The notes under the pieces: generated by a model
Database searches by the model: none
Seen by the model: the letters and a program-made list of their open reading frames with translations, nothing else
What the model was told of the DNA's origin: nothing
Assembly: GCA_039808465.1 (NCBI GenBank)
Contig: JBDHTA010000047.1
Span: 1 to 26,775 of the forward strand
Length of the DNA stretch: 26,775 bases
Source of the DNA: Metarhizobium sp039808465
GTDB taxonomy: Bacteria > Pseudomonadota > Alphaproteobacteria > Rhizobiales > Rhizobiaceae
Reading direction: 5' to 3'
Program-made: the position numbers and the translations under genes
In this document: positions 1 through 8,434 of the stretch, piece after piece
Numbering within the stretch: the first letter of the stretch is position 1
Layout: the number at the start of each line of letters is the position of its first letter

Positions 1-789
1 ATCGAAGGCGTGGGCGCCGCTTTCTGTGACGATCGTGCAGCCGCCGTCACGGCTTTCGATGCGCGTGACGGCGGCCGGGCGCAATTCACCGCCATGCGCC
101 AGAATATGATCGACGCAGGCTTCGATCAGCCGCTTGGGATTGCTGACGAAGCGCGAATGCGGTTGCAGGACGCCTCTGGAAAACAACGGCGCCAGATGCG
201 GTTCGAGATCGTGGATGGCGGCGCGGTCGAGAATGTCGAGGGTCATGCCGTGTTCGGTGGCGAAGCGCCGCGAGGCGGCGCCGCCCGCAAAGCCCGCCTC
301 GGTGGAATAGACAGACAGCCTGCCGACATCGTGCATGACGCCATCGACCGGCACGATGCCGAAAAGGGCGTCATAGGCGGGAATGGCGTTGCGGCTGAGC
401 GAGAGCAGGGCCTGCGCCGTCCTTTCGATCTTGGACCAGCGGGTTGCCAGCACCAGCCGCAGCAGCCAGGGCAGCGCCTTCGGAAAATAGCCGGGGCGGA
501 TGATGACCGGGCCATCCTTGTCCATCAGCATGGACGGGATATCCCTGAGGATGCCGGGGGTTGCGATCGGCAGGCAGCTCGACGCCTCGACGATGCCCGC
601 ATTGCCGTAGGATGCGCCGCCGGCGGGCCCGCGCGGATCCCACAGCGTCACCCTGTGGCCGGCCTTCTGAAGAAAGACCGCCGAGGCGACGCCGACGATG
701 CCCGCCCCGATGACGGCGACGGAGCGCGCCGGTCCGTGTGGTGAAGCCGTGTCGCGTGTCTGCTGCGGTAATGGCGATAATTCGGACAT
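1..789 (-). CDS. DadA-like FAD-dependent amino-acid oxidoreductase, partial (C-terminus outside the window)
   Basis: The first 263 residues are visible; the reading frame runs off the left edge without a stop. Residues 24-51 form a Rossmann dinucleotide-binding segment with G28-x-G30-x-x-G33 and an acidic residue (D51) at the end of the second strand, as expected for FAD. The segment with GGASYGNAG (about 57-65) is typical of D-amino-acid dehydrogenase/glycine-oxidase (DAO) flavoproteins such as DadA, which deaminate D-amino acids to 2-oxoacids at the membrane and pass electrons to quinone. The start is the ATG at 789; no convincing Shine-Dalgarno lies before it, and a TTG sits directly upstream. 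The gene is divergent from a MocR-type regulator at 1031 and is its likely target. The substrate cannot be told from sequence; proline- or hydroxyproline-type oxidases of the same fold remain possible. Confidence 0.85.
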   Translation of the reverse strand, partial: MSELSPLPQQTRDTASPHGPARSVAVIGAGIVGVASAVFLQKAGHRVTLWDPRGPAGGASYGNAGIVEASSCLPIATPGILRDIPSMLMDKDGPVIIRPGYFPKALPWLLRLVLATRWSKIERTAQALLSLSRNAIPAYDALFGIVPVDGVMHDVGRLSVYSTEAGFAGGAASRRFATEHGMTLDILDRAAIHDLEPHLAPLFSRGVLQPHSRFVSNPKRLIEACVDHILAHGGELRPAAVTRIESRDGGCTIVTESGAHAFD

Positions 790-1030
790 CAATGGTTTTA
801 ACCGCTGAGCGGCCTCCCATAAAACCATACATGGCTGATAATAAATTCATACAAAAATGGCTTTGTCCATATCGAAAGCGAGCGAAGTGGCCATTTTTAA
901 TTGCCTTCTTGATTCGATCCCGTCCCGGCGCTATGGTTGCGGAACGGGGAAAAAGCCTAATTACATGGAATTTTTTGTTTTTCCTGCCGCGTGCGGCGGC
1001 AGGCGCGAACGGACGGCCCAAGGCAGACAA
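790..1030. promoter_or_regulatory. Divergent control region between the DadA-like gene and the MocR regulator
   Basis: This 241-bp AT-richer spacer has two 9-bp inverted repeats: ATGGTTTTA (792-800) with TAAAACCAT (820-828), and AAAAATGGC (853-861) with GCCATTTTT (890-898). Inside the first pair is the imperfect palindrome CCGCTGAGCGG (802-812). The first dyad begins three bases upstream of the DadA-like start codon, so a bound regulator could block its transcription or translation. For the + strand gene, TTGATT (909-914), a 17-bp spacer and TATGGT (932-937) form a moderate sigma70-like promoter. An AT-rich element, TATTAT on the - strand (838-843), could be a -10 for the oxidoreductase, but it lacks a clear -35. 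That these dyads are MocR operators is inference from divergent placement. Confidence 0.5.
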
Positions 1031-2398
1031 ATGAATATGAATAAGCCAGACAAAGAGCCTGCCTATTCCGCGATCGCCGCGCGGCTTCAATCGGAAATCG
1101 CATCGGGTCTTTATCCCCCCGGCACGGCCCTGCCCACCCAGCGCGATCTCGCGACGCAACTGGGGGTGAATGTTTCCACGATCCTGCGGGCCTATCAGGA
1201 GCTTCAGGCGCGGGGGCTGGTGACGGGGCGCAAACGGCTCGGCACCATCGTCGCGCCGCAGTCCTTTCCGCCGCGCGATGCGGCGCGAACCGCGGCCGAC
1301 GTCGCCGATCTCACCTACAATTCCCCGCCGGTGTCGGATTTCATCCGCGCCTATGCGGCGGAGCTGGCGCGCATCGGCGAAGACCCCCGCTTCAAGGAAG
1401 TCGAGAACTATTCCTCGCTGAACGGCTCGCTCTGGGCGCGGGCCGCCGGGTGTCAATGGATGGCGGAGGCGGGCCTTGCGGCGACGCCCGAGCGCGTCGT
1501 CGTCACCAGCGGCGCGCAGCACGCGCTTTTTTCCGCGCTCGCCACCTTCATCAAGCCCGGCGATGTGGTGATGACCGACCGGCTGACCTATTTCGGGCTG
1601 CGGGCGCTGGCCGCCACGCTTCAGTTTTCGCTTCTCTGCGTCGATTCCGATGAGGAAGGATTGGTGCCGGAGGCGATCGAGGCGCTGTGCCGCAATCAGC
1701 GCGTGGCTGCCCTTTTCGTGGTGCCGACCTTGCACAATCCCACCGCAAAGACGCTCAGCGCGGAGCGGCGCCAGCGGATTGCGGCGCTGGCGCGCCTGTT
1801 CGATTTCATCGTCATCGAGGACGACGTCTATTCCCTGCTTGCCGATAACGGGCTCAGGCCGATTTCCGCGCTCTGCCCCGAGCGGGCCTTCTACATCACC
1901 ACCACCTCGAAGGCGCTGGCGCCGAGCCTGTGCCTCGGCTATCTGGTCGCGCCGCCCGAGCATACGGGCGTGGCGGCCGAATCCGCCCGCCTGACCGGCT
2001 CGATGTCGACGCCGGTTTCCGCCCTCGTCATGACGCGGTGGATCGAGGACGGCACCGCCCGCAGGCTGCTCGACGCCAACCGCCGCGAGATCAACGCCCG
2101 CCAGAAGCTGGTGGAAAAGGTGTTCGAGGGCATGGATTACAAATCCGCGCCCTCCTCGATGTTTCTCTGGCTGCGCCTGCCGGAACCGTGGCGGGCGCTG
2201 GATTTCGCCGCCGGTTGCCGCCGCCGCGGCGTGAAAATCCTGCCCTCGCCGGATTTCGCGGCCGACAACAAGGAAATCGAGCAGGCCGTGCGGATCAACA
2301 TTTCCGGCACCATTCCGATGGAGCGCTTGCAGCAGGCGCTGGAGATCGTCCGGCAGCTTTGCGAGGACAGGCCGAGGGCTGTCCATGGGGCTGTTTAG
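1031..2398 (+). CDS. MocR-family transcriptional regulator (GntR winged helix + aminotransferase-like domain)
   Basis: A 455-residue protein. Residues 11-75 form a GntR-type winged helix (GTALPTQRDLA, then VNVSTILRAYQELQARGLV). Residues from about 95 on are a fold-type I aminotransferase-like domain with HNPT (235-238), IEDDVY (262-267) and the PLP lysine in TTTSK (K294). In most MocR proteins an Arg lies seven residues after this Lys and binds the PLP phosphate; here that position is Cys (C301, SKALAPSLCLGY), which is unusual. The frame is open upstream, but the ATG at 1031 (or the one at 1037) fits the start of the winged helix. It is divergent from the DadA-like oxidoreductase and probably controls it in response to an amino acid/PLP adduct. 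It lies 161 bp before the catabolic operon, so an effect there is also possible. Confidence 0.88.
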   Translation: MNMNKPDKEPAYSAIAARLQSEIASGLYPPGTALPTQRDLATQLGVNVSTILRAYQELQARGLVTGRKRLGTIVAPQSFPPRDAARTAADVADLTYNSPPVSDFIRAYAAELARIGEDPRFKEVENYSSLNGSLWARAAGCQWMAEAGLAATPERVVVTSGAQHALFSALATFIKPGDVVMTDRLTYFGLRALAATLQFSLLCVDSDEEGLVPEAIEALCRNQRVAALFVVPTLHNPTAKTLSAERRQRIAALARLFDFIVIEDDVYSLLADNGLRPISALCPERAFYITTTSKALAPSLCLGYLVAPPEHTGVAAESARLTGSMSTPVSALVMTRWIEDGTARRLLDANRREINARQKLVEKVFEGMDYKSAPSSMFLWLRLPEPWRALDFAAGCRRRGVKILPSPDFAADNKEIEQAVRINISGTIPMERLQQALEIVRQLCEDRPRAVHGAV

Positions 2399-2559
2399 GC
2401 CGTAGCGTTTTTCCGGTTCGCTGCGGCGAGCCACTGGAATTCGCCGCCCTGCTGCGCCACATCTATACAATAGCATGCTGAAGGACGAAGTCTTCCCGCC
2501 TCGACGGCGCGTTGCCCATGGCTGCGCGCCGGGACAGGCCCGTTCCGGGAGTCGTTGAT
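2399..2559 (+). promoter_or_regulatory. Spacer upstream of the branched-chain catabolic operon; weak promoter candidate
   Basis: This 161-bp gap separates the MocR gene from the thiolase gene. After the stem-loop at 2415-2432 comes TACAAT (2466-2471), overlapping TATACA (2464-2469), which resembles a -10 element. The upstream sequence at the right distance offers only TTCGCC (2440-2445), a poor -35. GGGAG (2548-2552 region) is a reasonable Shine-Dalgarno for the thiolase ATG at 2560. I see no strong operator palindrome. The operon may be expressed from here with an activator, or partly by read-through from the regulator gene. Confidence 0.25.
2415..2432 (+). terminator. Short stem-loop with UNCG-type tetraloop after the MocR gene
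   Basis: GGTTCGC (2415-2421), loop TGCG and GCGAGCC (2426-2432) form a 7-bp stem with one G-U wobble. The loop, closed by C and G, belongs to the stable UNCG tetraloop class. It starts 17 bases after the MocR stop codon. No T-run follows on the + strand, so it may attenuate, pause or protect an RNA end rather than terminate efficiently. Confidence 0.35.
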
Positions 2560-3741
2560 ATGACGCTGCAAGATCCGGTCGTCATCGTTGGCGCGGCGCG
2601 CACTCCGATGGGTGGGTTTCAGGGCGGCCTGAAGGATGCCAGCGCCGCCGAACTCGGCGCAAGCGCGATCCGGGCGGCGCTGGAGCGCGGCGGCGTTTTG
2701 CCTGAAGCGGTGGAGGAAACGGTTTTCGGTTGCGTGCTCTCGGCAGGGCAGGGGCAGGCACCCGCCCGGCAGGCGGCGATCGGCGCCGGTCTGCCCTTTG
2801 CCGCAGGCGCAACCACCGTCAACAAGATGTGCGGCTCGGGCATGAAGGCCGTGATGCTGGCGCATGATCAGATCGCGGCGGGCAGCGCTGCGGTCACTGT
2901 CGCGGGCGGGATGGAGAGCATGTCCAATGCCCCCTACCTGCTCGACCGGGCGCGGGGCGGCTACCGGCTCGGCCATGGCCGCCTCATCGACCACATGTTC
3001 CTCGACGGGCTGGAAGACGCCTATGACAAGGGCCGCCTGATGGGCAGCTTCGCCGAGGACTGCGCCGAAGCCTACCACTTCACCCGCGCCGCGCAGGACG
3101 AATACGCCATCGCTTCCCTGACCCGCGCCCGCAAGGCCATCGAAACGGGGGCCTTCGATGCCGAGATCGTTCCCGTCACCGTGGGGCGGACTGGTGGGGC
3201 GGTCGGCTGCGACGAGCAGCCCGGCAAGGCGAAGCTGGAGAAGATACCGGCTTTGAAACCGGCGTTTCGCGAGGGCGGCACGGTGACCGCCGCGAATGCC
3301 TCCTCGATTTCCGACGGCGCGGCGGCGCTGGTGCTGATGCGCCGCTCGCAGGCGGAGAGGCAGGGGATCACGCCGCTTGCCGCCATCATCGGCCATGCCA
3401 CGCATGCGCAGGCGCCGAACCTTTTCGCGACCGCGCCCATCGGCGCATTGCGCAGGCTTGCCGGGCGCACCGGCTGGAGGCTTGACGATGTCGACCTGTT
3501 CGAGATCAACGAGGCCTTCGCCGTCGTCGCCATGGCGGCGATGCGTGATCTCGGCCTGGCGCATGACAAGGTCAATGTTCACGGCGGCGCCTGCGCGCTC
3601 GGTCATCCCATCGGCGCGTCCGGCGCGCGCGTGCTCGTCACGCTTTTGCATGCGCTGCAACGCCACGGCCTGAAGCGCGGCATGGCGGCGCTGTGCATCG
3701 GCGGCGGCGAGGCGACCGCGATGGCAATCGAAGTGCAGTAA
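2560..3741 (+). CDS. Acetyl-CoA acetyltransferase (thiolase)
   Basis: A 393-residue thiolase of normal length. The nucleophilic Cys is C91 in NKMCGSGMKAV; NEAFA, the HPIGASGAR segment with H349, and C379 in CIGGGEA complete the catalytic set. The start is the ATG at 2560, with GGGAG just upstream; this gives the usual N-terminus PVVIVGAARTPMG. The frame is open back to 2512, but that extension has no thiolase character. First gene of the 13-gene operon. The likely roles are cleavage of 2-methylacetoacetyl-CoA from isoleucine, or of acetoacetyl-CoA. The family does not separate these substrates by motif, so the exact substrate is inferred from context. A second thiolase gene begins at 26548. 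Confidence 0.92.
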   Translation: MTLQDPVVIVGAARTPMGGFQGGLKDASAAELGASAIRAALERGGVLPEAVEETVFGCVLSAGQGQAPARQAAIGAGLPFAAGATTVNKMCGSGMKAVMLAHDQIAAGSAAVTVAGGMESMSNAPYLLDRARGGYRLGHGRLIDHMFLDGLEDAYDKGRLMGSFAEDCAEAYHFTRAAQDEYAIASLTRARKAIETGAFDAEIVPVTVGRTGGAVGCDEQPGKAKLEKIPALKPAFREGGTVTAANASSISDGAAALVLMRRSQAERQGITPLAAIIGHATHAQAPNLFATAPIGALRRLAGRTGWRLDDVDLFEINEAFAVVAMAAMRDLGLAHDKVNVHGGACALGHPIGASGARVLVTLLHALQRHGLKRGMAALCIGGGEATAMAIEVQ

Positions 3742-3774
3742 GGAAAAAGACGCTTTCGGGAAGGGGAATGACCC

Positions 3775-4920
3775 ATGATCCTGACGCAAGAGCAGCTCCA
3801 GATACGCGACATGGCCCGCGATTTCGCCCGCGAGCGGCTGGCGCCGGGTGCAGCGGAGCGCGACCGCGAGAGCCGCTTTCCCCGCGAGGAGCTGAAGGCG
3901 ATGGGCGAACTCGGCTTCCTCGGCATGCTCGTGCCCGAAGCCTATGGCGGCTCGGAAACCGGCATGGTCGCCTATGCCGTGGCGCTGGAGGAGATCGCCG
4001 CTGGGGACGGCTCCTGTTCCACCATCATGAGCGTGCACAATTCCGTCGGCTGCGTGCCGATCCTCACCTATGGCGACGAGGCGCAGAAGCGGCATTTCCT
4101 GCCGGAGCTGGCCTCCGGCGCGTGGATCGGCGGCTTTGCGCTCACCGAGCCGCAGGCCGGTTCCGATGCCGCCAACCTCAAAACCCGCGCCCGCCGCGAC
4201 GGCGATCACTACGTCATCGACGGCGCCAAGCAGTTCATCACATCGGGCAGGAACGGCGATGTCATCATCGTCTTCGCCGTCACCGATCCGGAGGCGGGCA
4301 AGAAGGGCATTTCCGCCTTCATCGTGCCGACCGCGACGCCCGGCTACGAGGTGGTGCGGGTGGAGGAAAAGCTTGGCCTGCATGCCTCCGACACCTGCCA
4401 GATCGCCTTCAACGGCCTGCGCATTCCCGTCAGCAACCGCCTCGGCGCCGAAGGCGAGGGCTACCGGATCGCGCTGTCGAACCTGGAGGGCGGGCGTATC
4501 GGCATCGCCGCGCAGGCCGTCGGCATGGCGCGGGCAGCCTTCGAGGCGGCGCGCGATTATGCCCATGAGCGCACGGCTTTCGGCGCGCCGATCATCGATC
4601 ATCAGGCGGTGGCCTTCCGGCTGGCCGACATGGCGACGCGGATTGCCGTGGCCCGCCAGATGGTGCTGCATGCCGCCGCGCTGAAGGAGAAGGGACAGCC
4701 CTGCCTCACCGAAGCCTCGATGGCCAAGCTGTTCGCGTCGGAAATGGCCGAGAAGGTCTGCTCCGACGCGATCCAGATTCATGGCGGCTACGGCTACATG
4801 GCGGATTATCCGGTCGAGCGCATCTATCGCGATGTCCGCATCTGCCAGATCTACGAGGGAACCAGCGATGTCCAGCGCATCGTCATCGCCCGCGCGCTGC
4901 GGGATGGACAAGGGAGGTAG
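3775..4920 (+). CDS. Acyl-CoA dehydrogenase, short/branched-chain type (isobutyryl- or 2-methylbutyryl-CoA candidate)
   Basis: A 381-residue FAD flavoprotein of usual length. The N-terminal helical domain covers residues 1-120, the beta domain contains GFALTEPQAGSD and KQFITSG, and the C-terminal helical domain carries QIHGGYGYM. The catalytic base is E361 in YEGTSDVQRI, the canonical position for short-chain, medium-chain and branched-chain members. This distinguishes it from the isovaleryl-CoA enzyme at 11211, whose base lies elsewhere. It lies between the thiolase and the branched-chain 2-oxoacid dehydrogenase genes, so it probably oxidises isobutyryl-CoA and/or 2-methylbutyryl-CoA and passes electrons to ETF. 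A GGAAGGGG sequence precedes the ATG at 3775. Butyryl-CoA as substrate cannot be excluded. Confidence 0.9.
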   Translation: MILTQEQLQIRDMARDFARERLAPGAAERDRESRFPREELKAMGELGFLGMLVPEAYGGSETGMVAYAVALEEIAAGDGSCSTIMSVHNSVGCVPILTYGDEAQKRHFLPELASGAWIGGFALTEPQAGSDAANLKTRARRDGDHYVIDGAKQFITSGRNGDVIIVFAVTDPEAGKKGISAFIVPTATPGYEVVRVEEKLGLHASDTCQIAFNGLRIPVSNRLGAEGEGYRIALSNLEGGRIGIAAQAVGMARAAFEAARDYAHERTAFGAPIIDHQAVAFRLADMATRIAVARQMVLHAAALKEKGQPCLTEASMAKLFASEMAEKVCSDAIQIHGGYGYMADYPVERIYRDVRICQIYEGTSDVQRIVIARALRDGQGR

Positions 4921-6159
4921 ATGGAGATGGACGAGACCACGCATCTGAGCCTGCATGTGCCGGAACCGGCGGTGCGGCCGGGCGGCCAGCCGGATTTCTC
5001 CAATGTCACCATTCCCCGCGCCGGTTCGGTGCCGCGCCCGCCCGTCGATGTCGCGCCGGAAGAAATCCGCGATCTCGCCTATTCCATCATCCGCGTGCTC
5101 AACCGCGAGGGCGAGGCGGTCGGGCCATGGGCCGGGCTGCTTCCGGACGAGGAATTGCTGGCGGGCCTGCGCGACATGATGAAGCTTCGCGCCTTCGACG
5201 CCCGCATGCTGATGGCGCAGCGGCAGGGCAAGACCTCCTTCTACATGCAGCATCTCGGCGAGGAGGCGGTGAGCTGCGCTTTCCGCAAGGCGCTCGACAA
5301 GGGCGACATGAATTTTCCGACCTACCGGCAGGCGGGGCTGCTGATCGCCCACGGCTATCCGATGGCCGAGATGATGAACCAAATCTATTCCAACGAGGCC
5401 GATCCCCTGCATGGGCGGCAATTGCCGATAATGTATTCCTCGAAGGAGCACGGCTTCTTCACCATTTCCGGCAATCTCGCCACGCAATATGTGCAGGCGG
5501 TGGGCTGGGCGATGGCGTCCGCCATCCGCAACGACACCAGGATCGCGGCGGCCTGGATCGGCGACGGCTCGACCGCCGAATCCGATTTCCATTCCGCCCT
5601 CGTCTTCGCCTCCACCTACAAGGCGCCGGTCATCCTCAACATCGTCAACAACCAGTGGGCGATTTCCACCTTTCAGGGGATTGCCCGCGGCGGTTCCGGC
5701 ACCTTCGCGGCGCGTGGCCTTGGCTTCGGCATTCCGGCGCTGCGCGTCGACGGCAATGATTATCTGGCGGTGCATGCCGTGGCGAAATGGGCGGCCTTGC
5801 GGGCGCGCCGCAATCTCGGCCCGACGCTGATCGAATACGTCACCTACCGCGCCGGGGCTCACTCCACATCCGACGATCCGAGCGCCTATCGCCCGAAAGA
5901 CGAATCCGAGGCGTGGCCGCTCGGCGATCCCGTGCTGCGGCTGAAGAAGCACCTGATCGGGCGCGGCGTGTGGAGCGAGGCGCGCCACGCGCAGGCGGAG
6001 GCCGAGATTCTCGATGAGGTGATCGAGGCGCAGAAGGAGGCGGAAAGCCATGGCACGCTGCATGCGGGCGGCAGGCCCTCGGTGCGCGATATCTTCGAGG
6101 GCGTCTATGCCGAGATGCCCGCCCATATCCGCCGCCAGCGGCAGAAAGCGGGGTGCTGA
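4921..6159 (+). CDS. bkdA1: Branched-chain 2-oxoacid dehydrogenase E1 alpha subunit
   Basis: A 412-residue protein, close to the 410 residues of Pseudomonas BkdA1. It is the TPP-binding half of the E1 component, which decarboxylates the 2-oxoacids of valine, leucine and isoleucine. The TPP motif runs from GDGSTAESD (214-222) to NNQWAIST (243-250). The loop AGAHSTSDDPSAYRP (about 311-325) matches the conserved phosphorylation-loop region of E1 alpha. The N-terminal extension before residue 45 is typical of bacterial BkdA1 rather than pyruvate dehydrogenase E1 alpha. The ATG at 4921 directly follows the previous stop. GGGAGG (4912-4917) is better spaced for the second ATG at 4927, so translation may start there, two residues later. 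It is followed by E1 beta after one base. Confidence 0.95.
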   Translation: MEMDETTHLSLHVPEPAVRPGGQPDFSNVTIPRAGSVPRPPVDVAPEEIRDLAYSIIRVLNREGEAVGPWAGLLPDEELLAGLRDMMKLRAFDARMLMAQRQGKTSFYMQHLGEEAVSCAFRKALDKGDMNFPTYRQAGLLIAHGYPMAEMMNQIYSNEADPLHGRQLPIMYSSKEHGFFTISGNLATQYVQAVGWAMASAIRNDTRIAAAWIGDGSTAESDFHSALVFASTYKAPVILNIVNNQWAISTFQGIARGGSGTFAARGLGFGIPALRVDGNDYLAVHAVAKWAALRARRNLGPTLIEYVTYRAGAHSTSDDPSAYRPKDESEAWPLGDPVLRLKKHLIGRGVWSEARHAQAEAEILDEVIEAQKEAESHGTLHAGGRPSVRDIFEGVYAEMPAHIRRQRQKAGC

Positions 6160-6160
6160 C

Positions 6161-7183
6161 ATGGCAAGGATGACGATGATCGAGGCCGTGCGCAGCGCCA
6201 TGGATATCGCGATGGAGCGCGATGACACCGTCGTCGTCTTCGGCGAGGATGTCGGCTATTTCGGCGGGGTTTTCCGGGCCACGCAAGGCCTTCAGGCCAA
6301 ATACGGCAGGACGCGCTGCTTCGACACGCCGATCAGCGAATCCGGCATCGTCGGCACCGCCATCGGCATGGCGGCCTATGGCTTGCGCCCTTGCGTCGAA
6401 ATCCAGTTCGCCGATTACATGTATCCGGCTTATGACCAGATCACCCAGGAGGCGGCGCGCATCCGCTACCGCTCCAACGGCGATTTCACCTGTCCGATCG
6501 TGGTGCGCATGCCGGCGGGCGGCGGTATTTTCGGCGGCCAGACGCACAGCCAGAGCCCGGAGGCTCTGTTTACCCATGTCTGCGGGTTGAAGGTCATCGT
6601 TCCCTCCAACCCCTATGACGCCAAGGGCCTGCTGATCGCGGCGATCGAGGATCCCGATCCCGTGATGTTCCTCGAGCCCAAGCGCCTCTATAACGGCCCC
6701 TTCGACGGCCATCACGAAAAGCCGGTCATTCCCTGGTCGAAGCACGAACTCGGCGAGGTGCCGGAGGGCCATTACACCATTCGCATCGGCAAGGCGGCGG
6801 TCCGCAAATCCGGCGGCGCGGTTACTGTCATCGCCTACGGAACCATGGTGCATGTGGCGCTGGCGGCGGCTGCGGAGACCGGCATCGATGCCGAGGTGAT
6901 CGACCTGCGCAGCCTGCTGCCGCTCGATCTCGACGCGATCACCCGTTCCGTGAAGAAGACCGGCCGCTGCGTCATCGTGCACGAGGCGACGCTGACCTCC
7001 GGCTTCGGCGCGGAAATCGCCGCGCTGGTGCAGGAGCATTGCTTCTACAGCCTCGAAGCGCCGGTGGTGCGCGTCACGGGCTGGGACACGCCTTACCCGC
7101 ATGCGCAGGAATGGGATTATTTTCCCGGCCCCGCCCGCGTCGGCCGGGCGCTGCAAGAGGTGATGGAGGGCTGGGATGGGTGA
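6161..7183 (+). CDS. bkdA2: Branched-chain 2-oxoacid dehydrogenase E1 beta subunit
   Basis: A 340-residue transketolase-like E1 beta, matching the roughly 339 residues of known BkdA2 proteins. It starts MTMIEAVRSAMDIAME after a short lead, has FGEDVGYFGGVF, and carries the TPP-activating glutamate E60 in DTPISESG. The C-terminal half is the transketolase C-terminal domain (VIDLRSLLPLD; RVTGWDTPYPH). The GVFRATQGL region is the branched-chain rather than pyruvate form. The frame is open upstream inside bkdA1, but the ATG at 6161, one base after the bkdA1 stop, gives the family N-terminus. Its end overlaps the E2 start by 8 bp, which suggests translational coupling. Confidence 0.95.
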   Translation: MARMTMIEAVRSAMDIAMERDDTVVVFGEDVGYFGGVFRATQGLQAKYGRTRCFDTPISESGIVGTAIGMAAYGLRPCVEIQFADYMYPAYDQITQEAARIRYRSNGDFTCPIVVRMPAGGGIFGGQTHSQSPEALFTHVCGLKVIVPSNPYDAKGLLIAAIEDPDPVMFLEPKRLYNGPFDGHHEKPVIPWSKHELGEVPEGHYTIRIGKAAVRKSGGAVTVIAYGTMVHVALAAAAETGIDAEVIDLRSLLPLDLDAITRSVKKTGRCVIVHEATLTSGFGAEIAALVQEHCFYSLEAPVVRVTGWDTPYPHAQEWDYFPGPARVGRALQEVMEGWDG

Positions 7184-8381
7184 ATTCGTCATCAGGATGC
7201 CGGATGTGGGCGAGGGCGTGGCCGAGGCCGAGCTGGTGGAATGGCACGTCAAGCCGGGCGATCCGGTGCGCGAGGACATGGTGCTCGCCGCCGTGATGAC
7301 CGACAAGGCGACGGTGGAAATTCCCTCGCCGGTCAATGGCACCGTGCTCTGGCTGGGGGCGGAGGTTGGCGGCACCGTTGCCGTCAAGGCGCCGCTGCTG
7401 CGCATCGAGATCGCCGGGGAGGGCGAAAGCGCGCCGCCCGCGGACGAAAGGCCCGCCGAACCGGAAAAACCGCCGGAGCCCGCCGCTGCCGGGCCAGCCT
7501 CTCCCGCCGAGGCGGCGGATCGGCCGCTGGCGGCGCCCGCCGTGCGCCTGCGGGCGCGCGAGGCTGGCATCGATCTGCACCGGGTGGCGGGCAGCGGCCC
7601 GGATGGCCGCGTCACCCATGAGGATCTCGACCGCTTCATTACGGGCGGCGCCCGGCCCGCCGCCGGTCTGTCCCGCAGGACCGGCACAGAGGAGGTCAGG
7701 CTTACCGGCCTGCGCCGCCGCATCGCCGAAAAGATGCAACTGGCAAGCTCCCGCATTCCCCACATCACCTATGTCGAGGAAGTGGATGTCACCAGCCTTG
7801 AGGAGCTGCGCGCAACGATGAATGCCGGGCGCGGGCCCGATGAGCCGAAGCTGACCATATTGCCCTTCCTGATGCGGGCGCTGGTGCGGGCGCTGGAGGA
7901 GCAGCCGGGGCTCAACGCCACCTTCGATGACGAAACCGGCATCGTCACCCGCCACGCCGCCGTTCATATCGGCATTGCCACCCAGACGCCCTCCGGCCTG
8001 ACGGTGCCGGTGGTGCGCCATGCCGAGGCGCGGACGATCCGCGATTGCGCCGCCGAACTCGCCCGCCTTGCCGATGCGGCCCGTGACGGCACCGCCACGC
8101 GCGAGGAGCTGTCCGGCTCCACCATCACCATCACCTCGCTCGGCGCGCTTGGCGGCATCGTCACAACGCCGATCATCAACCATCCGGAAGTGGCCATCAT
8201 CGGCGTCAACAGGATCGCGATGCGGCCGGTCTGGGATGGCAGCCGGTTCATTCCGCGCCGTATGATGAACCTGTCGTCCAGCTTCGATCACCGCATTGTC
8301 GACGGCTGGGAGGCGGCGGTGTTCGTTCAGAAGATCAAGGCGCTTCTCGAAACCCCGGCGCTGATCTTCATCGAGGGCTGA
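7176..8381 (+). CDS. bkdB: Branched-chain 2-oxoacid dehydrogenase E2 (dihydrolipoamide acyltransferase)
   Basis: A 401-residue E2. It has one lipoyl domain (residues 1-80, lipoyl-lysine K44 in TDKATVEIP) and an Ala/Pro/Glu-rich linker (about 83-117). A peripheral subunit-binding domain follows (about 119-156; RLRAREAGIDL, GPDGRVTHEDL), then a catalytic domain with SFDHRIVDG (H372) and the serine/threonine-rich ITITSLGALGG strand. It transfers the branched acyl group from lipoyl to CoA. The gene overlaps bkdA2 by 8 bp. The E3 gene (lpdV or another lpd) that often follows bkdB is absent; the next gene is a crotonase-family hydrolase. E3 must therefore come from elsewhere in the genome. Confidence 0.95.
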   Translation: MGEFVIRMPDVGEGVAEAELVEWHVKPGDPVREDMVLAAVMTDKATVEIPSPVNGTVLWLGAEVGGTVAVKAPLLRIEIAGEGESAPPADERPAEPEKPPEPAAAGPASPAEAADRPLAAPAVRLRAREAGIDLHRVAGSGPDGRVTHEDLDRFITGGARPAAGLSRRTGTEEVRLTGLRRRIAEKMQLASSRIPHITYVEEVDVTSLEELRATMNAGRGPDEPKLTILPFLMRALVRALEEQPGLNATFDDETGIVTRHAAVHIGIATQTPSGLTVPVVRHAEARTIRDCAAELARLADAARDGTATREELSGSTITITSLGALGGIVTTPIINHPEVAIIGVNRIAMRPVWDGSRFIPRRMMNLSSSFDHRIVDGWEAAVFVQKIKALLETPALIFIEG

Positions 8382-8434
8382 GATATGAAGGAGATCGTCC
8401 GTTCCCATTCCCGTTTACCCGAAAGCGCCTTGCC

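Noticed and set aside
371..2476. 701-codon open frame on the - strand
   Set aside because: It is the complement of the MocR regulator and an out-of-frame part of the DadA-like gene. The true oxidoreductase frame starts at 789 and has the FAD motif.
2395..6228. 1277-codon open frame on the - strand
   Set aside because: It lies antisense to the thiolase, acyl-CoA dehydrogenase and bkdA1, which all have clear motifs. Its translation is rich in Arg, His, Gly and Asp without domain pattern, as expected opposite GC-rich codons.
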